A DNA stretch of 64,000 bases, taken from assembly GCA_903927465.1 (NCBI GenBank), contig CAIYMY010000020.1, positions 24,887 through 88,886 on the forward strand, read 5' to 3'. Position numbers and translations under genes: made by a program. Every line of letters begins with the position of its first letter. Positions within the stretch are counted from its first letter, which is position 1. The notes under the pieces are model-generated. The model was not told the origin of the DNA, ran no database searches, and saw nothing but the letters and a program-made list of their open reading frames with translations. The DNA is from an uncultured Rhodospirillales bacterium (GTDB lineage: Bacteria > Pseudomonadota > Alphaproteobacteria > Acetobacterales > Acetobacteraceae). Positions 34,854 to 45,100 of the stretch are shown here, one piece after another.

Positions 34854-35480
34854 ATGAAAAAATTCACCAAACTTGCTGGCCCTGCCGCGCCCTTGATGCG
34901 CGCCAATGTGGATACGGATTTGATTATCCGCATCCAGCGCCTGGTTGGTACCGGGCGCACCGGGCTTGGCCCCTACGCCTTCGAGAATCTGCGTTTTCTG
35001 CCCGATGGCTCAGAAAATCCGGATTTCGTGCTGAACAAGGCGCCTTATCGCGAAGCGCCCATTCTACTGGCAGGTGCCAATTTCGGCTGCGGATCATCGC
35101 GCGAAGGTGCCGTTTGGGCGCTGATGGGGGCGGGCATTCACTGTGTTATCGCGCCAAGCTTCGGCGACATTTTCCACAATAACTGCTTCCAGAACGGCCT
35201 GCTGCCGATTGCCCTGCCCGAGGAAGTGGTGAAGCAAATCGCCGCTGAAACCGAAGCAAGCCAAGGTGCGCGCCATACCGCGATTGATCTAGTGCGCCAG
35301 GTGGTGATTACGCCGGAAGGCGCTGAAATTCCTTTCAGCATTGATGCGCGCAAGCGTGACGCAATGCTGGAAGGGCTGGATGATATCGCGCTGACGATGC
35401 GCCTGAAGGACCAGATTGAAGCCTGGCAAAAGGCGGATCACGCCAAACGCGGCTGGGTCTGGGAAAGCGTGAAGCTGTAG
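34854..35480 (+). CDS. LeuD-type (3-isopropylmalate dehydratase family) small subunit
   Basis: A 208-aa swivel-domain subunit partnering the upstream large subunit. NVDTDLIIRIQRL, ENPDFVLNKAPYR, GANFGCGSSREGAVWAL and SFGDIFHNNCFQNGLLPI follow LeuD. Two points differ from leucine-pathway LeuD proteins: the substrate-recognition loop reads RIQRLVGTGRTGLG instead of the usual PKDYLKTIKRTGLG-like stretch, and SSRE is followed by G rather than H. The pair may therefore act on a different hydroxyacid. An AAAGGGG element precedes the ATG; a hairpin follows the stop. Confidence 0.87.
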   Translation: MKKFTKLAGPAAPLMRANVDTDLIIRIQRLVGTGRTGLGPYAFENLRFLPDGSENPDFVLNKAPYREAPILLAGANFGCGSSREGAVWALMGAGIHCVIAPSFGDIFHNNCFQNGLLPIALPEEVVKQIAAETEASQGARHTAIDLVRQVVITPEGAEIPFSIDARKRDAMLEGLDDIALTMRLKDQIEAWQKADHAKRGWVWESVKL

Positions 35481-35488
35481 AAGTAATC

Positions 35489-35513
35489 GGGCGGGTGATG
35501 AGCCCGCCCTTTG
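35489..35513 (+). terminator. Rho-independent terminator after leuCD-like pair
   Basis: A seven-base GC stem (GGGCGGG at 35489-35495 with CCCGCCC at 35503-35509) with a seven-base loop is followed by TTTGTC, starting nine bases after the LeuD-type stop. Confidence 0.65.
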
Positions 35514-35518
35514 TCGCT

Positions 35519-35830
35519 TCAGCCCTGCGGCACCATGCGCTGGGCGGTTTCCTGCAATTCCTTGGCTTTCTTCACCGCGCGGTCAATTTCGGTCGCGGTG
35601 CGGTCCAAAGCGTCACGATAGGCCACCATCCCATCCTGCATGCCGCCAACCTTGGACTTCAATTCACCCATGGCAGAGCGGAAATCGGAGGTGGCGCGCG
35701 CCTGGGCGCGCAGCGCCTCATCCAGCTTATGCAGCGCGATGCGCAACCGATCCTGCGGGCGCTGCGGGAAGGCAAAAACCTCAGCCGCCTTGGCTTCGAT
35801 TTCTGGAAGGGTGATGGTGGATGCGCTCAT
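35519..35830 (-). CDS. Small helical hypothetical protein
   Basis: A 103-aa protein with mixed charge and predicted helix over most of its length: LPEIEAKAAEVFAFPQR, LRIALHKLDEALRAQARATS, and RDALDRTATEIDRAVKKAKE near the C-terminus, in phasin- or syntaxin-like heptads. I do not recognise the family. It converges on leuD and is preceded by an unusually AT-rich region that should contain its promoter. Composition and codon use match the surrounding genes. Confidence 0.65.
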   Translation of the reverse strand: MSASTITLPEIEAKAAEVFAFPQRPQDRLRIALHKLDEALRAQARATSDFRSAMGELKSKVGGMQDGMVAYRDALDRTATEIDRAVKKAKELQETAQRMVPQG

Positions 35831-35834
35831 CGCT

Positions 35835-36020
35835 CCGGTCTCCGTTTGGTTAATCGAAGACTAAGATATTTTAAGAGATTTTTCCACGATTTTTTTAAGA
35901 AAAATAAAAATTCGTGAAGAAGTTTCTGAAGACTTTGTTTTATAAGAAAATTATTTGACTTAAATTTACCAAATAAAACTCTAGATAAAATATGATTTAC
36001 TTCAATTCAACCAAAGGTTC
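35835..36020. other. AT-rich intergenic island
   Basis: About 185 bases of strongly AT-rich sequence (runs of T and A such as TTTTTTAAGAAAAATAAAAA around 35889-35910) in an otherwise GC-rich window. It lies upstream of the minus-strand 103-aa gene and downstream of the minus-strand crotonase. It contains promoter-like pieces (TTGACT at 35955) but no convincing pair. No gene is seen. Confidence 0.7.
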
Positions 36021-36054
36021 TGCCCCCTGCCGCGCGCGCGCGAAACAGGGGGCA
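36021..36054 (-). terminator. Hairpin after enoyl-CoA hydratase
   Basis: TGCCCCCTG (36021-36029) pairs perfectly with CAGGGGGCA (36046-36054) around a 16-base CG-rich loop, seven bases after the stop of the minus-strand crotonase. The expected U-tract is poor (GAACCTTTGG), so termination efficiency is uncertain. Confidence 0.5.
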
Positions 36055-36061
36055 GCCGCGT

Positions 36062-36838
36062 TTACCGATTCGTGAAAGCCGCCTTCCGCTTTTCTGCAAA
36101 AGCCGACATGCCTTCCTTCTGATCCGCCGTCGCAAACAGGGAAAGGAACAGGCGCCGTTCCGTGCGCACACCTTCTGTCAGGCTGCTTTCGAAGGCGGCG
36201 TTCACAGCTTCCTTCGCCATGGCAACCGAAGGCCCGGAAAGGGCTGCGATCTTCTCGGCAATCTTCAGCGCTTCCGCGATCAATTCCGCCGCCGGCACCA
36301 CGCGGCAGACCAGATTGGCGCGTTCCGCTTCCTCGGCATTCATCATCCGCCCGGTCAGCACCATTTCCATGGCCTTGGACTTGCCGATGGCGCGCGTCAG
36401 CCGCTGCGTGCCGCCGGCGCCCGGGATGATGCCCAGATTGATTTCCGGCTGGCCGAACTTCGCCGTGTCAGCCGCGATGATCAGGTCACACATCATCGCC
36501 AATTCGCAGCCACCACCCAGCGCAAAGCCGGATACGGCGGCAATCACGGGCTTTTGGATTTCCAGTACCGTTTCCCAATTGGCGCCGATGAAATCATTGA
36601 AATAGACGCCTGGAAAATTGCGATCCTTCATTTCCTTGATATCAGCACCCGCCGCGAAAGCCTTTTCGCTGCCGGTGATGATAATGGCGGCAATCGCCGG
36701 GTCCTTATCAAAGGCGCGCAAGGCAGTGCCGAGTTCGATCATCAATTGATCACACAGCGCATTCAGCGCCTGCGGCCGGTTCAGCCGGATCATCCCGGTT
36801 TTGCCGTGGGTTTCAACCAGGATCATTTCAGGGGCCAT
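36062..36838 (-). CDS. Enoyl-CoA hydratase
   Basis: A 258-aa crotonase that hydrates 2-enoyl-CoA in beta-oxidation-type pathways. Oxyanion segment [12 protein letters not shown] (about 59-70) and [15 protein letters not shown] (about 106-120) are canonical, with both catalytic glutamates present: Glu in GGGCE and, twenty residues later, Glu in [20 protein letters not shown]. It closely follows the mitochondrial/PaaF-like pattern. In contrast to the crotonase at 29855 it should be a real hydratase. An AGGAGAACC element precedes the ATG; it stands alone on its strand. Confidence 0.93.
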   Translation of the reverse strand: MAPEMILVETHGKTGMIRLNRPQALNALCDQLMIELGTALRAFDKDPAIAAIIITGSEKAFAAGADIKEMKDRNFPGVYFNDFIGANWETVLEIQKPVIAAVSGFALGGGCELAMMCDLIIAADTAKFGQPEINLGIIPGAGGTQRLTRAIGKSKAMEMVLTGRMMNAEEAERANLVCRVVPAAELIAEALKIAEKIAALSGPSVAMAKEAVNAAFESSLTEGVRTERRLFLSLFATADQKEGMSAFAEKRKAAFTNR

Positions 36839-36923
36839 GGCGGTTCTCCTTCATCTGTTGTGCTGCATAAGGCCATAGCACAGCCCTGAAGAAAACTGCC
36901 CAGTGCGGGGCAGCGCCTGATGC

Positions 36924-37397
36924 TCAGATTTTCTCCACCCGCGTCAGCCAGCATCCCGGCCGTGCGGTGTGGATATTGACATAGGCCACACGCGGGTCGC
37001 CGATCCGCGCGCGCAGCGCTGCCTCGGCCTCCTCCCCCGGCACGACAACGCCAAGGTCATACAGGCACATGCCCGCTCCATCGTAATGGCGCAGGCTGAT
37101 GATGCTATTGACCAGCACGGTTTCGGGCAGCGCATCTTCAAGCGCTGCCCCACCGCAATCATTGGCATGCAGAAACACCGGCGAAGGTGTCCAATAAGGC
37201 CCCTGCGGCAGGGGCAAATCCCAGGATGCCAAAAGCATGGCCTCGCCCGGCTGGCCCAGGCGCAGGCAGGCCCGGCAGGGGTAGCCAGGCCCATCCACCT
37301 GGCGGGTCTGAACCGCCCCGCCGCGATCATCGCGACGGGAAGTGCGAAAACGCTGGGCGGCATCGGGGTCCATGGGGACGCAGCGGAAACGTGTCAT
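36924..37397 (-). CDS. DUF1203 domain-containing protein
   Basis: A 157-aa soluble protein matching the DUF1203 pattern: MTRFRCVPMDPDAAQRFRTS at the N-terminus, CRACLRLGQPGEAMLLASWD (about 43-62), GPYWTPSPVFLHA, and a C-terminal VAYVNIHTARPGCWLTRVE. The paired CRAC cysteines and two histidines could bind a metal, but the function of the family is unknown. Start 37397 gives the conserved N-terminus; the longer frame reaching 37541 overlaps mutM and is not supported. Confidence 0.85.
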   Translation of the reverse strand: MTRFRCVPMDPDAAQRFRTSRRDDRGGAVQTRQVDGPGYPCRACLRLGQPGEAMLLASWDLPLPQGPYWTPSPVFLHANDCGGAALEDALPETVLVNSIISLRHYDGAGMCLYDLGVVVPGEEAEAALRARIGDPRVAYVNIHTARPGCWLTRVEKI

Positions 37398-37471
37398 GGG
37401 TGGAAATCTGCCCCAGACAGCGCGGACAGACCATCCGTTTCTTGCGCTGACTTGCCCCCCTTTGGAAAGGC

Positions 37472-38368
37472 TCAGCGCTGCCGCACCGGGCAGAAAAAGC
37501 TTGATCGGCCGGATTGCACAATCCGCTTGATCCCCAAGCAATCCGCTTGGCCCGGACAGCCAGGGCAGGCTTCCCCTTCCCGTCCATAGACGGCGAAATT
37601 CTCCTGAAAGCGCCCAATCTCGCCATCGGCGCGGACGTAATCGCGGAGACTCGACCCGCCAGCGGCAATCGCCTCCTGCAACACAGCTTTGATGGCGGGC
37701 GCCAACCGTGCCGCCCGCGCCCCCGCCACCGTGTGGGCGGAACGGCGGGGGGAAATGCCGGCGCGGTACAGCGCCTCACAGACATAGATATTGCCAAGCC
37801 CGGCGATTACCCGCTGATCCAAAAGCGCTGCCTTGATCGGGGTGCGCTTGCCCGCCAGCGCCGCGGAAAGCCAGGAAGGGGTGATCTCAGGCCCAAGCGG
37901 TTCCGGGCCAAGGTCAGCCAATAGCTTGTGTTGGTCCTCGGCCTCGGTCGCCACCAGATCCACGCTACCGAAGCGGCGCGGGTCCACAAAGCCGATATGC
38001 CAGCCGCCATCGGTGCCGAAGGCGAGGTGTTCATGCGCCTCGGGCGGGGCGTTATGGCCGCGCGCGTCAGAAAAGACGCCCTGCTTACCCTGCCGAGGCT
38101 CAACCGCCGCGCGTTCCCGCCGCGCCACCATCCGGCCTGACATGCCAAGATGGATCAGCAGACTCTCCCCGCCTTCCAGCCGCATCAGGATATATTTCGC
38201 CCGGCGGCGAAAGCTGATCACGCGCCGCCCGCGCAACCGTTCCGCCAGGCGCGGCGGGAAGGGAAAGCGCATGCCATCGCGCCGGGTTTCAGCCCAGACG
38301 ATGCGCTCATGCTCCAGCACGGCCTGAAGGCCGCGCATCACGGTTTCCACTTCCGGCAATTCGGGCAT
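37472..38368 (-). CDS. mutM: Formamidopyrimidine-DNA glycosylase
   Basis: Base-excision repair glycosylase/AP lyase removing 8-oxoguanine and ring-opened purines. The invariant N-terminus is MPELPEVE, with Pro as nucleophile and Glu3; Lys58 lies in RRRAKYILM, then LIHLGMSGR and the helix-two-turn-helix [16 protein letters not shown]. The C-terminal zinc finger reads [11 protein letters not shown], then [17 protein letters not shown]: the usual fourth Cys is Arg, while an extra Cys occurs upstream. Length (298 aa) is normal. It diverges from ubiE with 41 bases between the starts. Confidence 0.95.
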   Translation of the reverse strand: MPELPEVETVMRGLQAVLEHERIVWAETRRDGMRFPFPPRLAERLRGRRVISFRRRAKYILMRLEGGESLLIHLGMSGRMVARRERAAVEPRQGKQGVFSDARGHNAPPEAHEHLAFGTDGGWHIGFVDPRRFGSVDLVATEAEDQHKLLADLGPEPLGPEITPSWLSAALAGKRTPIKAALLDQRVIAGLGNIYVCEALYRAGISPRRSAHTVAGARAARLAPAIKAVLQEAIAAGGSSLRDYVRADGEIGRFQENFAVYGREGEACPGCPGQADCLGIKRIVQSGRSSFFCPVRQR

Positions 38369-38409
38369 TGCCCCTCCCCTTTCCGCCGATTGGCGCCTAT
38401 GTTGACGCC

Positions 38410-39159
38410 ATGAACGACACCGCCGCCCCAGAGACAGATTTCGGTTACCGCAAAATCCCCAAGGCCGAAAAGGCCGGGATGGTGCGGGCCGTGTTTGAAA
38501 GCGTCGCACCCAAATATGATGTGATGAATGATTTCATGTCGCTTGGCGTGCATCGCATCTGGAAACGCATTTTTGTCAATGCCATTGGCGCAGGGCCGCA
38601 TGATACCTTGCTCGATCTTGCGGGCGGTACCGGAGATATCTGCTTCCTTGCGATGGAACGCGGCGCGGGACGGGTGATCCTGACGGATGTGAACCCGGCC
38701 ATGCTGGAAGTGGCGCAAGGGCGTGCCCTGTCACGCGGCTTGGTCAGCGGGCTTTCCTTCATGTGCGTGGATGCAGAACGCATTCCGCTGCCTGATCGTA
38801 GTGTGGAAAGGGTTTCCATCGCCTTTGGGCTGCGCAATTGCACCGACAAGGATGCGGTACTGGCCGAGGCGCGGCGTGTGCTCCGCCCCGGTGGGCGCTT
38901 TCATTGCCTGGAATTCTCAAAGCTTGAGGTGGCTGCCTTGGATGCGCTTTATGATGCCTGGTCCTTCAAGGCGCTGCCGGTGATTGGCCAGTATGTCGCG
39001 AAGGACCGCGCTTCCTATGAGTATTTGGCCGAGAGCATTCGCATGTTCCCAGATCAGGAAACCCTTGCCGGCATGATGCGCCGCGCGGGGCTGGAACGCG
39101 TTTCCTATCGCAACCTATCGGGCGGCATTGTCGCCATGCATAGCGGCTGGCGCTTGTAG
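38410..39159 (+). CDS. ubiE: Ubiquinone/menaquinone biosynthesis C-methyltransferase
   Basis: A 249-aa S-adenosylmethionine-dependent methyltransferase that C-methylates the benzoquinol (or naphthoquinol) ring in quinone synthesis. Motif I is [14 protein letters not shown], motif II is [13 protein letters not shown] and motif [39 protein letters not shown] is the family signature. The gene usually precedes ubiB in relatives; here an RTX gene follows instead. Its last 144 bases recur as a diverged remnant at 45674-45802. Confidence 0.96.
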   Translation: MNDTAAPETDFGYRKIPKAEKAGMVRAVFESVAPKYDVMNDFMSLGVHRIWKRIFVNAIGAGPHDTLLDLAGGTGDICFLAMERGAGRVILTDVNPAMLEVAQGRALSRGLVSGLSFMCVDAERIPLPDRSVERVSIAFGLRNCTDKDAVLAEARRVLRPGGRFHCLEFSKLEVAALDALYDAWSFKALPVIGQYVAKDRASYEYLAESIRMFPDQETLAGMMRRAGLERVSYRNLSGGIVAMHSGWRL

Positions 39160-39197
39160 CCCAGCCAAAGCCAGCAATGGCGCATCGCTCAGGCTGA

Positions 39198-42100
39198 TCA
39201 CACCACCAGGAATTCCGTGTTGGTAAGGGTGCCAACCAGTGATGTGATGGTCGCAAACTGTATGGCTGCGCCAACATCATTTCCATCAGCATCATATAAC
39301 AGCGCGCCAGTCACGCTATTGAAGATGATACGATCATCCGCATCGGCGGCGGCAGCCCCCACATAAAACGCGCCAGCGGCCAAAGTGCCGAGCGGACCTA
39401 TGTCCGTAAAAATAGCATCATCAAGCAAGATAGTGTCCTCAGCGACAACATATCCCGCAACAAGATCTACCTCACCGGCGCCGAGCGCGGCATCGAATAT
39501 GAAATGATCATTACCCAAATTGCCGATGAGCGTATCTGCACCGGCGCCGCTCGCAAACGTATCATCACCAGCATTTCCCATCAAGGAATCACCGGCAGTC
39601 CCGCCAAGGATGCGGTCATTGCCATCACCGCCCGTCAAGCTATCCCTGCCGTCACCACCCGAAAGTGAGTCATTGCCAGCACTGCCCGAGAGTATATTCG
39701 CAAGCGCATCACCAACCAGGCAGTCATTCCCTGCGCCCGAGACCACATTCTCGATTCCCAAGAGCGAGTCACTACCGTCTGCACCCGACGCCCTTCTTGC
39801 CAGAAGATCAACTGTAATGGCTTGGCTCGTTTCCAGAAGATGCGCATAGCTGACAAGATCAGTGCCGCTGCCACCATCAATACTATCCGCACCCGCACCG
39901 CCGCTGATCGTATCATTACCCCCACCGGCTGAAAGCGAATTGGCCAGGCTGTCCCCCAGAAGGCTGTCATGCCCGGCGCCAGCCAAGACATTTTCAATAC
40001 CCATGAAGGAATCACTGCCCGCTGCACCCACCACGCGCATACTCACCATATTAATGGTGATGGCTTGGGTCGTCGCGGTCATGTCCGCATAACTCAGAAG
40101 ATCAAGACCTGCGCCGCCATGAATGGAATCATTTCCAAGGCTGCCCATCAGTGAGTCATTGCCGCCATCCCCTAGGATGGAGTCATCTCCGCCACCTGCG
40201 GCAAGCATATTCGCGAGTGAATCTCCGATCAGGCAATCCTGGCCGCCGCCGGTGACCACATTCTCGATCCCGGTAAAGCTGTCTTCTCCTGAAGCGCCTG
40301 TGGCCCGGCGCGTGCCAAGATTAACGGTTGTGCTCTGGCTTGCGTTCAGGAAATCCGCGTAGCTCAGCCAATCCGTGCCACTTCCACCATCCACGCTGTC
40401 ATCGCCTGCGCCGACCAGAATTGTATCACTCCCCGCGCCGGAGGAGATGATATTGGCAAGACCATTGCCGATGATGCTGTCACCACCCGCGCCGGTAATC
40501 AGGTTTTCGATGCCAATGATCGTGTCGTTACCCGAAGCGCCAGCGGCGCTCTGCGCCACAAGATTGATCGTGACCGCATGGGTTGCCGCCGTAAGCGCTG
40601 CGTAGCTGAGCAGATCAATGCCGCTACCGCCATCAATACTATCTGCTGCAAACCCGGTGACAATGGTATCATTGCCGCCATTTGCCGAAATGGTATTTTC
40701 CCCCGCGCCGGCCAGAATCACATTCCCGAAACCGTCGCCGATAAGGCAATCATTGCCAGCGCCGGCGGTGATGTTTTCAATACCTGTGACTGCGCCAGCT
40801 CTATCAGCACTGATGATTCTACCATTTACCAAGTCAATGGTGATGCCCTGCGCGGAAGTTAGGACATCCGCATAATCCAAAACATCATTGCCGGTGCCGC
40901 CATCAATCCTATCGGCACCCAAGCCTGCGATAATGGTATCATCGCCGGCACCGGCAGCAATGGTATCATTGCCGCTCCCTGCAGAAAGGAGGTTCGCAAA
41001 CCCATCGCCCAGAAGGCAATCACTGCCCACCCCTGATATCGCCCATTCAAAGCCGCTGAGCGTGTCATTCCCTGCGGCGCCGTAAGCCCGCCCCATGACA
41101 AGATCAACAGTCACGGCCTGGCTGGCTGCGTTGAGGTCAGCATAGCTCAGCAGATCAATACCAACGCCACCATCAAGCCAGTCAGCACCGACGCCACCCA
41201 CGACGGTGTCGTCGCCAGCACCCGCCAAAACCGTATCTTCACCAAGGCCAGATGAAAGGAAGTTCGCTAAACTATCACCCAACAAGCTGTCATTGCCGGC
41301 GCCGGAAAGCACGCCTTCAAAACCTGCAACAGTATCGTTGAAGACAGTCCCCGAAGCCTTCATGGCCACAAGATCAACCGTGACCCCGTCTGACGCCGCA
41401 GCAAGATCGCCATAGCTCAGTAGGTCAATGCCGGTGCCACCATCAATCCTATCAGCGCCAGGTCCGCCCAGCACCGTGTCATCACCTCCGCCAGCGGCCA
41501 TCGTATCATTGGCAGAACCCGCGGAAAGGAAATTAGCAAACCCATCACCGCGCAAACTGTCATTGCCGGCGCCAGTCACTATATTCTCAATACCAGCGAT
41601 GGTGTCATTGCCGGCAGCGCCCGTGGCTCTCAATGTCACCAGGTCAACCGTGACCGCCTGTGTTGCCAGTGTCAGTTCCATGTAGCTGATGAAATCAGTC
41701 CCCAAGCCGCCATCAATCAGATCATTGCCACCGGCACCGGCCAGCGTGTCCTGGCCATTGCCGCCAAAAAGCTGGTTGCCGAGGCTGTCGCCAAAAATAC
41801 TGTCACTCCCTGCACCGCCCAGGACATTTTCAAGCGCCGCAAGCGTATCATTACCCGCAGCGCCAATGGCCCGTAGCGTCGTGAGATTAACCGTGACAGC
41901 CTGGCTGGCCGCGGTGAGTTCCGCGTAGCTCAGCAGGTCATTATCAGTGCCGCCATTCAGCAGATCATTGCCGGCTCCCGCAACCAAGGTATCGGCCCCG
42001 GCATCGCCGACCAGAGTGTCATTGCCATCTTCACCATGCAGCAGGTCAGCGCCATTGCCGCCAGAAAGACTGTCATTGCCATCACCGCCAAGGACGCTGT

Positions 42101-45100
42101 CGTTACCATCCCCGCCGGCCAAGGAGTCATTTCCAGCAAGGCCTTCAACTACATCATTGCCAGCCTGGCCATTCAGCAAATTGCCAAGCATATCGCCGCG
42201 CAACGTATCGCTGCCGATTGAACCGAATAACGTGCGCAGATTACTGGTAGAGCGCACAGAAAGATCATAAAGCCCGGCATCCATGCCATAAATATCGTAA
42301 ACGCTGCCTGTATAGCTGCCGATGACATCAAAGCCGTTGAATTGCGCGATCCGCAGGCGGACATTGGTGCTGACCAAAAGTGTCTCGAAGCCATCAATGC
42401 TTGAGGTTGAGATATCGGCTTGAATCGCCGCGAGAACATCCAACCCCTCACCGCCAAGCAATGTATCCGTACCAGTACCGCAGGCCAGAACCGTATCATG
42501 GCCAATCCCCGCATCAACGAGATCAAAGCTATCGTTCCGGCCACCATCAAGCACATCCGCCCCATCGCCGCCGATCAGCGTATCCGCACCGATGTCGCCC
42601 AGAAGCGAGTCATTGCCAGCCCCGCCATCAAGCCAGTCATTGCCATTGCCGCCCGAAAGGCTGTCATTACCGGTGCCGCCATCCAACCGATCATTGCCAT
42701 TGCCGCCCGACAGACGGTCATCACCTTCATCACCAAGGATAGTGTCGTTTCCATTACCGCCGCCGAGCACATCATTGCCGGCGCGCCCGTCAATAACGTC
42801 ATCGCCGGCCTGGCCTTCCAGCGCATTGCCCTGGCCATCACCACGCAATGTATCATGACCCGCTGATCCGTTCAGCATGCCAAGCAAAGCGATTTCTTTC
42901 GTTGAAAGATCGTAAAGCCCGGCATTCGCGCCCGTAAGCTGGAACAATCTGCCATTCCCGCTTTGGATGACGCCAAAGCCGGCGAATTGCGCGGCAGTAA
43001 GAATCGTTGTGGATTGCGACCATGCTGTTGTTGGGCTGTTTACGGCGAGTATTTCAACGCCAGTTATCGCAGCCCCGGAAATAGTGGCGCTTGCATTGAC
43101 CAACAGCATGTCCTGGCCATCGCCGCCTGCTATCGCATCAAGCACCATTCCACCAAGCACAATGGTGTCCTCGCCAAGGCCCGCGACAATACTGTCATTG
43201 CCGTTGCCTCCATCCAGGCGGTCAGAGCCCGCACCACCGATCAGCGTATCGGCACCCGCATCACCCAGGAAACTGTCATTTCCGGTGCCGCCATCCAGCC
43301 AGTCATTGCCATTGTCACCGGAAAGACTGTCGCTACCCTCTCCGCCAAACACACCATCATCCCCATCTCCGCCAGCGAGGGAATCATCACCGCCAAGACC
43401 TTCAAGCAGGTCATTGCCCGCCTGCCCATTCAGCCCATTGGCAAGGCTATCGCCGCGTAAGGTGTCAGCAGCAAGCGAACCAAACAAGGTACGCAGGCCG
43501 GTGACACTACGGGCGGAAAGATCATAAAGCCCAGCATCCGCACCGAAGATGTCATAAGCACTGCCACTATAGCTGCCAATGGCGCCAAATTCGTTGAATT
43601 GCGTCAGGGTAAGGCGGGCGCTGGTGGTAACTGAAAGTGCCTCAAACCCGCTCAACCGCGCCCGAGAAACATCGGCCTGAAGCGCTGCAAGCACATCAAA
43701 TCCATCGCCGCCCAGCAATGTATCGGTGACATTGCCGCCGGCAAGAATTGTGTCATTCCCCAGACCGCCATCCGCCAGATCCAGGCCGTCATTGGTGCCA
43801 GCATCCAGAACATCAGACCCATCACCACCAATCAGCGTATCCGCACCACCATCGCCGGTTAGCGTGTCGTTGCCAGCCCCGCCATCAAGGCGGTCATTAC
43901 CAAGCCCACCAAAGGCAGCGTCATTATCAAGGCCGCCATCCAGCCGATCATTGCCGGTACCGCCCGAAAGGCGATCATTGCCTTCGCCGCCAGTGATGCT
44001 GTCATTACCATCCCCACCACCAAGCGCATCGTCGCCGGCCAGTCCTTCAAGGACATCACTGCCCGCTTGGCCTTCAAGGGCATTAACAAAACCATCGCCG
44101 CGCAGCGTGTCATTGCCTGCGGACCCGTTCAATAGGCCGAGCGAAGTAACGCTACGCGCCGACAGATCGTAAAGACCCGCAGCGGCACCCGTAAGCTGGT
44201 ACTGCAGGGCATTAGCGCTTTGGATGGCGCTGAAACTCGCAAATTGCGCGGCTGTCAGAAAGGTTGTGCTCTGGGACCAATAGGTCGACGCATTGCTGAT
44301 TGCCAGCGTTTCAACCCCAGTCACAGATACACCTGCAAGATTGGCCGGCGCGTTGATAAGCAAAACATCATTGCCATCGCCGCCGCTGATCGTATCGGTT
44401 GCAATGCCGCTGACGATGATTGTGTCGTTACCAGCGCCACCGAAAACACTGTCAGCACCTTCACCAGCATCTAGACGATCTGCGCCAGTACCGCCAATCA
44501 GCGTATCAATGCCAGCACCGCCCAGCAAACTATCATTGTGATCGCCACCATCGAGGAAATCATTACTATTTCCACCGGACAGCAGATCGTTACCCTCTCC
44601 GCCAAAGACGCTGTCATGACCATCAGCGCCTGAAAGTGAATCACTCCCAACCAGGCCCTCAATCACATCATTGCCCGTCTGGCCATCCAGGGAGTTGCCA
44701 AGACTATCACCACGCAGCGTGTCGTTGCCGAGTGACCCAAAGAACCCCCGCAGGCCAGTCACTGTCCGCGTGGAAAGATCATAAAGCCCGGCATTGGCAC
44801 CATTCAGTTCATATCCATAACCTAGAAGATGGCCGTCTCTGATGATCTGGAACTGATTGAACTGGTCTGCTGTCAGAATGACTTCATCTATGCCAGTACC
44901 ATTGCCTTCATTGACGATAAGCTCCTGGAACCCGTTGATCACCGAGCCGGAAAGATTGGTCGAAACCCTAGCCCAAATCAGATTCCACCCATCCCCACCC
45001 ATTAAGGTATCGGGGCTTGAAGATTCCACGATGACGGTGTCGTTCCCAGCACCACCCAAAACACTATCCGATCCGCTACCACCCTGCAGCCTATCCGCAC

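Noticed and set aside
35955..35987. TTGACT...TAGATA as a promoter in the AT-rich island
   Set aside because: The spacer is 21 bases and no plus-strand gene follows; in AT-rich DNA such hexamers occur by chance.
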